DNA from: Hygrocybe punicea
Taxonomy: Eukaryota; Basidiomycota; Agaricomycetes; Agaricales; Hygrophoraceae
NCBI GenBank assembly: GCA_963556145.1
Contig: OY744463.1
Span: 5,828,001-5,892,000 of the forward strand
Direction of reading: 5' to 3'
DNA length: 64,000 bases
Shown: positions 45,968 through 57,967 of the stretch, one piece after another
Layout: every line of letters begins with the position of its first letter
Position numbering within the stretch: position 1 is the stretch's first letter
Notes under the pieces: generated by a model
Database searches by the model: none
Seen by the model: the letters and a program-made list of their open reading frames with translations, nothing else
Told to the model about the DNA's origin: nothing
Made by a program: the position numbers and the translations under genes

Positions 45968-47279
45968 ACATGTTGTATTTGCTTTCTGTGTATCATTGTA
46001 CAACCAGCATTGCTAATAAGTGCATGTATATTAAGTTGAAACTCCAACAGAATCTGTTCAGAAAACATGACTTCAGAGCTTACTTGAAATATGTTACAAA
46101 ACAACCTCTATTAGCCAATGGGGCAATTGTACTATTTTTCTTGGTTCTGCATCATTTTCTAGCTTGTCAAGTGTCTGCATACTATATTTGTAATAAAACT
46201 TCGAAATTATTTGACATTTTCAAGTCTGAAAATATATCCTTCAATGCCAACATTGATATTGAATGCATTGGTGGAGGCAAAGCAAATGTATTCTCACTTT
46301 ATGAACTGATGCCTGCTTCAACCAATGTCAATGCTAGTATGGATGTAGCTAAATGTAAATTCCACTCTTACCTGCCAAAAAATGAAGCTCTCTCACTGGG
46401 TTCATCATCTGACAAGTCACTTGTAATTGTAAATCACCCATTTGAATTGTTGATTCCAAAGTTGACCATTGCAAACTTGAAAGTGATTGCAGCTAGTCAT
46501 AGCATTCTTGTACACTCAAAAATGAATCATGCATCAATTCAAACTGCAATTCAGACTCATGTGTGCTCTAATTGCCCAGAATTTGTATCTGTCTTTGAAT
46601 GTATTAAATTTGTTGATAAAGAAGCAATTGCAAGTCACAAGAAAACCTTGAATATCAGAGCAGTCAATAAATTTAAAGCACAACATCCTGACAAACATGC
46701 AAAACAAAATCTGTTTGCTGTACAAAAATTTCATAATGAAAACCCTAACAAGCATGCCAAACAAAATCTAGCAGCTGTTCAGAAATTCCAGAGTGAAAAT
46801 CCTGACAAGCATGCCAAACAACATCTAGCAGCTGTACAGCAATTTCAGACTGTAAATCCTGACAAGTATGCAAAGCAAAATTTAGCAGCTGTACAGAAAT
46901 TTCATCTGGAAAATCCTGACAAACATGCAAAACAAAACCTTGCAGCTGTGCAGAAATTTCACCTGGAGAATCCTGAGAAGCATGCAGCACAAAATCATGC
47001 AGCTGTTACAAAATTCAAAGTTGATAATCATGAGAAGCATCTGGAACACACACTAAATGCAGTTAGAGAATATAACATGAATCACCCTGAGCAGCATGCA
47101 CAAATTAACCAGATGGCTGTTCAAACATATAGAGATAACATTCAATTTCCACCAGATCCACCCTCAGCAAAATTGCAACACACTATTATTTCAGGATTTT
47201 GTAGTGATACCTCTCCCAATAAATTTATTGAATCTGGTTGTGCTGTCTGTGGAAGATTAACACCAGTCCTGCAATTGCA

Positions 47280-48489
47280 CTTGTTTAGTGGGCCAGTGCT
47301 GTGCATGGCATGAACGAGTTCTTTTTTCCCCCTCCCCACTTTTATGATGAAGTAATCAATCACATTAAATTGCATAAAGCATGTTACATGTGGTATAAGA
47401 CATATAGCATATGTTGTATATTGCCAATTGTTCTAAAAAGCCCACCTTTCACCTTAGCAACATAAAAAGTAGAAAATATCAAACTACATAGCATGTCTTG
47501 AGTGTTCATCAACCTCCTCTCTTTCTGTCATGTGTTCTATGAGCAGCTCCTGGAGATCATCATGCAATATTCTCAGCCATAAAAGAGAGCAACAGGTCAA
47601 CAGTCAAACACAACTGCCCTCCAAACAGTATGATAACAATTGACTTACAATATCTCAACCCTACTTCTCTATGACCTTGAATGCTGCACAACAGATGATA
47701 ACATGAAGACAGCTGTGATTGAGTAAGCTTATATTGCAAATGACATGAACAAAGTCTTTTTTTTTTTCATTGGAGTATTATTTGTATGATTGTTATGAAG
47801 ATTAATAAGTGATTTTGCTAGAAATAGATAATTAGCATATAACATAATATATGTATACAGTAATATCACATTGAATTTTATGTTTTAAGTAAAAATATCA
47901 GTATATCATCTGAGTTAAGCTCATTTCTGCTTATATAGCTGATATTTCTATATATAGTAACAGTGGTCACATGTGAGTATGCCTCGTGTGATCAGCTCAA
48001 AATTTAGCATATATGATATAAAATTACCTTATATAGTTAGACTGGTCACATGTGACTGTCACTATTGTGATCAGCAAAAAAATTACTATATAATATCAAA
48101 AATTACCTTATATGGTTAGATTGGTAAGAGGTGACTGTCACACCTTGCCTGAAATGGTTATATTAGTCAGCAGCTCAATTTTCAGCTGATTCTGATAAGA
48201 ATTGAGGCTGATACGAATATTTTGAATATATTTTGGAGGTAATTTGTCTTTTCTGAGGCAACCCATATTTAGATGCTTATGTAAGCTTGTCCAAACATGG
48301 CCCCAACTGTATCTGATTTTCCAATATCAGAAGTAGAATCATACCTCTTGCCCAAAAAAGTTTTCTCTATAGGCGATGCACAAACATTACTTAATTAATT
48401 AATCAATTAATTAATTAATTAATTACGAACCCTCACTGAAACAGGTCTGATAAAGAACGAGTCTTTTAATAAATTAAAAGAACTCGTAA
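47280..48489 (-). mobile_element. Non-autonomous Helitron I2 in Rep-helicase C
   Basis: In its own orientation 5' TTACGAG...CTAAACAAG 3', 1,210 bp, with three GTCACATGTGAC-like palindromes (one reduced to GTCACATGTGA). Removal joins ...CAATTGCA to AAGTTACAC in frame; no duplication. Confidence 0.88.
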
Positions 48490-48996
48490 AAGTTACACAG
48501 AGTTGAATTTAAGTTGTTTGAAACAATCTGGTGTAACTTACAAAGAGCGCTCCTCAATTGATGATCCAATCCAATCTGCAGATAGCCCTATAATAAATCA
48601 AGATCTCCTTAGCATTTGCAAAAAGTGTTACAAGTCTTTGATCAAAGGCAAACGTCCTGCTATGTCTCTGGCAAATGGTTTATGGGTGGGACAAATTCCT
48701 GATGAATTACTTAATTTGTCTTATGCAGAACAACTTCTTGTTGCTAGAGTGAGACACAACAGATGCATAGTTCGAGTTTCTTCAGGAATGCATAAGATGA
48801 GAGCCAATGCTATTACTTTTGCCAATCCAACTCCAAAGATATATGACATTTTACCCCCACCAGTTGATGAGTTGGATGAAGTACTTGCATTCATTTATAC
48901 TGGACCATGCAAACCTACCAAGTCTGATTTTGAGCGTACACCACTGCTTGTTAGAAGAAATAAAGTTGCAACTGCATTGAATTGGCTGAAACTAAA

Positions 48997-50031
48997 CTTG
49001 TTTAGTGGGCCAGTGCTGCACATGGCATGAACGAGTTCTTTTTTTCTCCTCCTCACTTTCATTATAGCAACCTCTCACCATAGCAACATAAAAAGTAGAA
49101 AAAATAAAACTGCATAGCGTGTTATTTGCTTCATCATTATGTACTATTCTCAGCCAAAAAAGAGAGCAACATGTCAACTGTCAAATACAACTGTCTTTAA
49201 ACAGTATAATAACAATTGACTTACATTTGCTCCACCCTACTTCTCCATAACCTTGCTGCACAACCAATGATAACATGAAGATAGCTAGCTTTGCTTGAGT
49301 GGACTAAAGTTGCATATGACATGAACAAAGTCTTGTTTCTGTCATTGGATTTTTATTTGTATGATTATTACAAACATCAATAAGTGATTTTGCTTGAAAT
49401 ATATAATTGGCATATAATATATACAGCGATATCACATTGAATTATATGTTTTAAGTAAAAATAACATTATATCATCTGAGTTACACTGATTTCTGCGTAT
49501 ATGGCTGATATTTCCATATATAGTAATAGCGGTCACATGTGACTATGACTCCTGTGATCACCTCAAAATTTAGCATATATGGTGGAAAATTGCCTTATAT
49601 GGTTAGACTGGTCACATGTGACTATCACCATTATGATCAGCAAAAAATTTGCTATATAATATCAAGAATTGCCTTATATGGTTAGATTGGTGACATGTCA
49701 CTGTCACATCCAACCCGAAATGATAATATTAGTCAGCAGTTCGATTTTCAGCTGATTCTGACAAGAATTGAGATCAGTACGAATATTTTGAATATAATCG
49801 GAAGGTAATTTGTCTTTTTTGCAACAACCTATATTTGGATGCTTATGTAAGCTTGTCCACACATGGCCCGAACTGTATCTGATTTTCCAGTATCAGAAGT
49901 AGAATCATATCTCTTGCCCAAAAAAGTTGTCTCTATAGGCGATGCATGAACATTAATTAATTAATTACGAACCCTCACTGAACCAGGTCTCATAAAGAAC
50001 GAGTCTTTTAATAAATTAAAAGAACTCATAA
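48997..50031 (-). mobile_element. Non-autonomous Helitron I3 in Rep-helicase C
   Basis: 1,035 bp, about 500 bp downstream of I2 in the same orientation and closely similar to it. The 5' end has one change (TTATGAG). Removal restores WLKLNHCDYFDLE exactly as in copies A and B. Confidence 0.88.
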
Positions 50032-50689
50032 TCATTGTGACTACTTTGACTTGGAAATTTCAGAAGAAAACTTGAAGCAATATCCTGAGAATGATATACC
50101 AGTTGTGGTAGAGTACAGACAATCATTTGTTAACAAAAACCCAGAAGCTACTGCTGTTAATGACATGGAAGAGGAAGAAGGAACTGAGACTGGCATGTGT
50201 CCATTTGTAGTTCATGGTCTGACTGGTGAAGAGTACTCTACCAAAAGTATCAAAGCCATAAAAGCCATTGATTTAAAACATCTGATGGAGAATAACAAGA
50301 TTTTGGCAATTGGACATGAGAGTGGTCCACAATCCATCTATAATAATCCTCAGTTGTTTCCTCAAATGATGCCATGGTTGTTTCCCTATGGACTTGGTGG
50401 AATTGGTAACTCACTGATTCAAGGCAAGATTTCTGAAATCAAACACAAGAGACACTTGTTAATGTACTATGACAAGAGGTTTCAGAAAGATCCACACTTC
50501 CCATTGATTGCATTCAACCATGAGCAAATAAAAGAGTCTACAACAGCTGGCTATTTATTAGCTGAAAAAGCAACTTGGGGAAGTGGGCCATCGCAAGCGT
50601 GGCATGAACGAGTTCTTCTGGGTTCTATTCAATCATTTAATGTACATTATTTATTCTACATAATCTGCACTAATTTGTTTGTGTAATGT

Positions 50690-51120
50690 ATAACAAGAAT
50701 AATCATAGTATATATGAACATTGTTGGAATTTGGAATCATACATTCTATGTTATCCTGTTCTGTTAGTGACAATGTACTATTTGTCTGCAGTTGGTGCCT
50801 TTGATCAAGAGACTACCAATCTCTTGGACAATATTATTTACACTTGTTCCTGCCATACTTGTATATTACTAGTTATATAACAGTTTATCCTGGCATTTAC
50901 TACTACCACTGTTACCCTTACTTATCAGTGCTCGGGCAATAAGTAACAATAAGAACTTAAGTGTTTGACATCATGTAATCGATTTATAACATTCCTATAT
51001 TTAATGGCCCACTTTCCCACCCTGAAGATTTCCTCCAATTTTGATGTCCAATATCAATTTCAGCTGGTGAAAATTTTGAATGTCCCACTTTCTCACCCAA
51101 TAGTCCTCAATGATATTAAA
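50690..51120. other. 3' non-coding part of Helitron D
   Basis: AT-rich, no gene; it lies between the Rep-helicase stop and the terminal hairpin. Only the last ~50 bp resemble other Helitron ends. Confidence 0.5.
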
Positions 51121-53871
51121 TTACTGGTTTCGTGCATAAACTGCTAGCACAAGAATTTTATTTTCATATCTTTTAAAATCATCATCCAACATCATACTAA
51201 TGTGGCCATTTTGCTTACATGTTGCTCCCATTGTCATTCCATCATGATACCAAATTTTTCCATCTTCTGATATGAATCGAGATGTAAAGTGATATCCTCC
51301 AGCATATACAATACCTTTTAGATGCAAATTTACTGACTTTTCATTTACATTTACAGTTATTTGATGGCTGGTAATCATGTTTATGTTGGGATATTCTAAT
51401 ACTAGCAAATCAGGTGTTTTTGTATAGTATATGGTACGCATCATTGAAACATTACATTGTGGACATTTATTTCTAACATTATATGCAATGGTTTGCACCC
51501 AATCAGATGTTGAGCCAGAAACAGATGGATCAGCATGCAATACATAGGTAAGTTTGTCATCTTTTTCTGGACCTTCATAATCACAGTGAGAACAAATGAG
51601 CTGTGAAGATGCAATACAATCTCATGGTTTCAGCATTTCCATACATAGTGTAGCAACGCTGATGCCAGTAGTACCCATGGGAAATTGTTCTGGATTCTTG
51701 GCATGGAGTTTCATTCTCACTGCATTTCTTACATTTTCAAAGCTCAATTGTGATGCCATCATGTTAAACCCATGTACAAGTGTTGACAGATAAATGTTTC
51801 CAATTGACTGAAATCTTGTTGTCCAACTTGCAGGATGTTCTGCCCATATATTGTACAAAATAACAAAGAGTGAATCATATGCACAACTCCAGTTGTTTTC
51901 ATCCCAATGTATGCCACGAGGAGTAAGAATAGTGCAACTGCCTTCATGAGTTATTATTCTCTTTTTCCTACTCAAAAGTTGTGTCTCATCATGTTCATCA
52001 TAAGTACGTTTCAAATTTTGCTTTACTGGTGAGCTTCCTTTTGCGGCCACAAAACCAAGACTGGCCTGTTGAAGTGAATTTTGCTTAGCTTTTCCATCAG
52101 TGGATTTTCCAATGAGTTGCCATGAACTGTCAACAACCACTGGAAGAATAGGTAGTGGATCTCTGGCAGACCATCTTAATGCTGCATCTACTTTGGCAGG
52201 GACATAATCAGTGCCTTTCCATAATTGATATTGACGAATCAAGGTATTGCGGAGTTGCCCATTTAAGTGATCAGGTAGTTGTCCTTCATATCTAAGCCTT
52301 GTGATATCATCTAATATTTCTTGTTCTCTGAATTCTTGTCTGAGATAGCCACTGCAACCTCTCATAATAACATTGGGGTCAAAACCTTGGATAATGATGG
52401 TGCCTGCTGCACTTGCACTTCTAGACAGAGCTGTGTAATAGGACATGTGTGAAAAACAGCTGTTTAAATGTACAACATTGTAAGGGCGGGTTTTTCCCTG
52501 AGATGCATGAGCTGTCATAGCAAAGTTGGGTAGCACCCATACTTGTTGTCTTTCGACAGATTCTTTTAGGTCACTTGGAAATAGACAGTGAATTGTTTTT
52601 GTGCTCTTCACAATAGGAACAACATTATCTGGTAGACCAGGTATTTGAACCAATTGAGGTGGATTATCCAATTTCACAAAGAGTGTGTCGAGAACACGTT
52701 TATCATGAGGGCCTTTGATTGATTGCCAGCCAACAACAATGCCTTCCTGGCCTTTGGTGATGCATAATTCAGTTGCATCATTGTTTCAGATCATCACAGG
52801 CATGCCAAGACACAATGGGAGCTTTCCAGGAAAGTGTTCAGTTGCTCCATAGTTGAGTTTCCAAATCTCAAGTTGTTCATCAAAATTAATCTGATTTGAT
52901 TTGTGAATTGTCTTTGATGCCACTTTGGATTTCCCCCATTTGGATTTATTAGCTGGATCACTTTCTTTGCCCCATTTGTCCATAGAGTAGAAGTGGGTCA
53001 ACTTTTGATTTGTATCCTCTGCAAAACGCTCACATCCAAGCTGATTGATTCTGTCTTTTTGAGAGTGCACCCCACAGATGATAGCAACATTTCTGAAATT
53101 TTTTGCAGCAACATTTGGCTGATCTGAGCGTTTGCCAGCAATTCTCTTTCTCAGAAATCTGATGTCTTCAGGGGTGCATGCACCATATCGCATGTTCACT
53201 AAAGCTGTTCGCAATGATGCATCATCAGGTGTTTGTGTCTTTGGACGCATATTTTCTCTCAACATGACAACTGTTGTGATCTGATGCCAGAGTGCTTTGC
53301 CAATAGCTGCTTCTTGATAATGTGGCTTCAGGCCAGAATCTATTTGTGTTCCTACTGAACCACTATATAAAGATGCACCTCCAACAGGTGGCAGTTGTGC
53401 AAAATCTCCTGCAAAAATAATATTAATGCCTCCAAATGGCACATCAAATACATTAAGAGCTTTGGCAAGCTGTGAGCTGATTTTGTATAATTCATGGCAT
53501 GCCAACATAGATACTTCATCTATGAAAATATAATCAATTCCCTCTAGCCTTGCTCTCACTTGAGCAATTGTTACACTTTGATTACCAGTATCATTATTCA
53601 TGCGAATGCCTAGGAATGAGTGGTAAGTTGAGCCACCCAGTAATGCTGCAGATGTACCAGTTGGACCCAGTATAACAAGACAATGTAATTCATGTCTATG
53701 TTCAAACAAATGCTTGAGTGCTTTGATTACTTGACTTTTGCCAGTTCCACCCATGCCACCTAGATACATTTTTAGCTGATCTGAATTTAAAGTCGCAGTG
53801 TGATTAGCAACAATTCTAAATGCTCTTTGTTGTTCAGTATTTAATTTGAAAAGAGTAACTGTGCCATCTAT

Positions 53872-55044
53872 TTACGAGTTCTTTTAATTTATTAAAAGAC
53901 TCGTTCTTTATCAGACCTGGTTCAGTGAGGGTTCGTAATTAATTAATTAATTAATTAATTGATTAATTAATTAATGAAGTTGATCGTATGTAGGGGACTT
54001 TTTTTTGGGCAAAAGATATAGTTGCTATACTGAAAAATAACATGTGGTCCTAGCCATGTGTGGACAAGCTTACATAAGCATCCAAATATGGGTTGCCTTA
54101 GAAAAGACACATTACCTTCAAATTATATTCAAAATATTCATACTGACTTTAATTCTTATCGGAATCAGCTGAAAATTGAACTGCTGACTAATATAACCAT
54201 TTCGGGCAAGGTGTGACAGTCACATGTGACCAATCTAACCATATAAGGCAATTTCTGACATTGTATAGCAAATTTTTTACTGATCGCAATGGTGACAGTC
54301 ACATGTGACCAGTCTAACCATATAAGGTAATTTTACACTATAAATGCTAAATTTTGAGCTGATCACAGGAGTTATAGTCACATGTGACCACTATTACTAT
54401 ATAGGGAAATATCAGCCATATAAGCAGAAATGAGCTTAACTCAGATAATATATTGATATTTTTACTCAAAACATAAAATTCAATGTGATATTGCTGTATC
54501 TATACATTATCTTATATGCTAATTATATATTTCAAGCAAAATTCCGGTGTTCATAATAATCATACAAACAAAAATCCAAGAAAAGAAAAAAGATTGTTTA
54601 TGCCATATGTAATATTAGCCCAATCATCAAACACAGCTGTCTTCATGTTGTCATCTGTTGTACAGCATACAAGGACCTGGAGAAGGTACGTCAATTATTA
54701 TTATAATGTTTAGGAGGCAGTTGTATTTGTCAGTTGACCTATTGCTTCCTCAACATTTCTTTTCTGGCTGAGAATATTATATAATGATACAGCACAGAAG
54801 ACATAACAGTAAGAGAGGAGGTTGATGAACACTCAAGACACTTTATGTAGTTTTATTTGTTCTACTTTTCATGTTGCTGAGATGAGAGATGGGCTTATTA
54901 GAACAATTGGCATTATACAACATATGCTATGTATCTTATACCATATGTGACATGCTTTATGCAATTGTTTACTTTGTCATGGAAGTGGAGAGGGGAAAAA
55001 AAGAACTCGTTCATGCCATGTGCAGCACTGGCCCACTAAACAAG
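53872..55044 (+). mobile_element. Non-autonomous Helitron I4 in Rep-helicase D
   Basis: 1,173 bp from TTACGAGTTCTTTT to CCCACTAAACAAG, with three GTCACATGTGAC palindromes. Removal restores QELIDGTVT in the host frame; no duplication. Confidence 0.88.
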
Positions 55045-56852
55045 TAATTCCTGAACAACTTGCATCTTTGCTTGGAAATCATGTTTTAAATATGATTGGT
55101 CAACAACTTTAACGTCATTTTCAGATGCATGAGTTTTTCTGGTGTGTTCAGCATTAGCGACACATGTATTTCTATCAGCAATGATTTCTTGTCTTTTATC
55201 TTGAACAGCTGTTTTCTATTTACCACCAGGCTGTATGATTTCAGGCTTAAGTGGAGAAGTATCAATTGTATTGATGCCATCAGGACTGAAATCCAGCCAA
55301 CCAGCATTTCTGACACTATCTTCAGTGGCATTCATTTGTGCATTGATTAGTCTTCCTTTTGATCCAAGGGTCGAGTATTTATTTAATCCATAATCCTCAT
55401 TATCAATTCCTTCATTATCACCAAAATCATCACCATGACCATTCTCATTGATATCATCCATGTTATCCATTTCTTCTGATGTCATCCAAGAATGAAATAT
55501 ACCAGCTGTAGCATCACCCTTTTTGAGCTGAGCTGAATAATCATCTTGAGCATCATTGCATTCATATCTAATATTAAAATGATCCATTATTTGGCTTTGT
55601 TGTGATGTAAATTTATAGTCTGTGAATGCCTCATCCCACGACTCATTGTTATTCTTAAGATCTTGGCCTGTTCTCCAGGGCTTGAATAAAGTAAGCATGG
55701 TGGCACAGTAATATTCTCTATCTCCTCGATCTCTTCTTGGAAGTGAACCACCTACAAAGTTAGGCACAACTTTTTTATATGATGAATGATATTCTATCCA
55801 GTGTGTTTCATGTAATGGATGAGCTGACAAAAAATATTTATGAGCCTGTTTATTGTCTGTGCCATCAGAACCAATTGAATCTGAATTTGCATTAATATTG
55901 CAGGCATTATCACTGTCCTCTTTAGAAATGTCATTTCCATCTTCATCAGCAGTAATAGACCCACTTGAATCAGTGTTGCTATTATAACTACCACTGTAAT
56001 CACTATTTTCATTGCAACTGTCAACTCTATTCTCATTATTTCCCAAATTGAGCTCATCATCATCAATATCACCTAGTGACCTGAGATTACATCCAGCTGT
56101 TGCTTCATATTGTTGATTTTTTGCATTTGAATCAATCAAGTCCAGCTCATCATCACTGTTTTGAGAATTATGATTTTTCTGTTTTGGAGTAGGTATTTTT
56201 ACTCGTCTTGCCATTTGTATCCATTCATATAGGCATGTAACATTATAGGTATCTGGTCTATACATGTAATCATGGACTGCTGTAAAGCCAACATATTGAT
56301 TTTGGTTTTTTTGCAAGAGAACCTTGTCTGTCTCACTGTTTTCAGCAGTATCCTTGTCAGATTTGAACACCTTCATTGTTTCTCTCACATAACTTTTCCA
56401 ATACACTGTTACAAACTTGTGGCTTGTATAGTGATCTGGATTACCTAGCAGATACAAAGATGCCATTGGACCACCTATTTCCATCTTTGATGTCAATGAA
56501 TTGATTATCTGTGTTATCAAACGTCTAGCTTTGTCTTTTTGTTTCATAGATCCTCCCAGCATTTCAGAATTTTTAGTAAAAACACTCTGAATAGAGTCAA
56601 AGATAGTGTATGTTTTCAGACCAGGTTTTGTAACATAATCAGTCACATATGCCACTATAGCCTTGATAGCAGTACCTGAGAGGAGGCTTGTCACATCTGA
56701 GTTGCACCGAAGAAGATATGTTATGCATGGTGTCAATGTGTTGATCCTAGCTTCACCTTTTTTCATGTTCAAAGCTCCTGATTTAGAATCAACTTGAGTC
56801 TGTTCAAAGGTTTGTCTTGGAAATCTGGCTTTGCATTTGCCATGCTTGTTCA

Positions 56853-57967
56853 CTTGTTTAGTGGGCCAGTGCTGCGCATGGCATGAACGAGTTCTTTTTT
56901 TCCCTTTCATCATAGCAACCTCTCACCATAGCAACATAAAAATAGAAGAAAAAACCTGTATAGCATGTCTCAACTTCCTCTCCCACTGTCATGTCTTCTT
57001 TGCTTCATCATTATGCAATACTCTCAGCCAAAAAAGAGAGCAACACAATACATCAACTGTCAAATACAACTGTCTTTAAACAGTATGATAACAATTGACT
57101 TACATTTGCTAAACTCTACTTCTCCATAACTTTGCTGCACAACAGATGATAACATGAAGACAGCTGTACTTGAGTGGACCAATGTTGCATATGGCATGAA
57201 CAAAGTCTTGTTTCTGTCATTGGATTTTTATTTGTATGATTATTACAAACATCAATAAGTGATTTTGCTTGAAATATATAATTAGTATATAATATATACA
57301 GCCATATCACATTGAATTATATGTTTTAAGTAAAAATATCATTATATCATCTGAGTTACACTAATTTCTGCTTATATGGCTGATATTTCTGTATATATAG
57401 TAACAGTGGTCACATGTGACTATGACTCCTGTGATCACCTTGAAATTTAGGATATATGGTGTAAAATTACCATATATGGTTAGACTGGTCACACGTGACT
57501 GTTACCATTGCGATCAGCAAAAAATTTGGTATATAATATCAAAAATTACCTTATATGGTTAGACTGATCACATGTGACTGTCACACCTTGCCCGAAATGT
57601 TTATATTAGTCAGCAGTTCAATTTTCAGCTAATTCCGATGAGAACTGAAGGGTGTATGAATATTTTGAATATAATTGGGAGGTAATTTGTCTTGTGTAAG
57701 ACATCCCATATTTGGATGCATAAGAAGTAGAATCATATCTCTTGCCCAAAAAAAATTTCTCTATAGGCGATGCAAAAACATTAATGAATTAATTAATTAA
57801 TTACGAACCTTCACTGAACCAGGTCTAATAAAGAACGAGTCTTTTAATAAATTAAAAGAACGAGTCTTTTAATAAATTAAAAGAACGAGTCTTTTAATAA
57901 ATTAAAAGAACGAGTCTTTTAATAAATTAAAAGAACGAGTCTTTTAATAAATTAAAAGAACTCGTAA
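56853..57967 (-). mobile_element. Non-autonomous Helitron I5 in Rep-helicase D
   Basis: 1,115 bp, opposite orientation to I4. Removal restores DRPTCMNKHGKCKARF as in copy A. Its 5' terminal palindrome is present five times in tandem (57833-57957). Confidence 0.88.
57833..57957. repeat. Five-fold tandem copy of the 5' terminal palindrome of I5
   Basis: Five perfect 25-bp units starting at 57833, 57858, 57883, 57908 and 57933, each GAACGAGTCTTTTAAT... with its inverted half. The final GAACTCGTAA forms the true end. Confidence 0.95.

Larger units (their letters stand above)
45970..50573 (+). pseudogene. Rep-helicase C: N-terminal part, no stops, cut by I2, I3 and Helitron D
   Basis: Three coding blocks: 45970-47279 (hydrophobic segment, CIGGGKANVF, CSNCPEF, 19-residue AVQKFHLENPDKHAKQN repeats), 48490-48996 (block with RHNRCIVRVSSGMHKMRAN and GPCKPTKSDFERTP) and 50032-50573 (start of the Rep domain, LLMYYDKRFQKDPHFPL). 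They join in frame once I2 and I3 are removed and show no stop or shift. The gene is then interrupted within YLLAEKA by the 3' end of Helitron D. The remaining two thirds should lie beyond Helitron D and were not found in this window. Confidence 0.85.
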
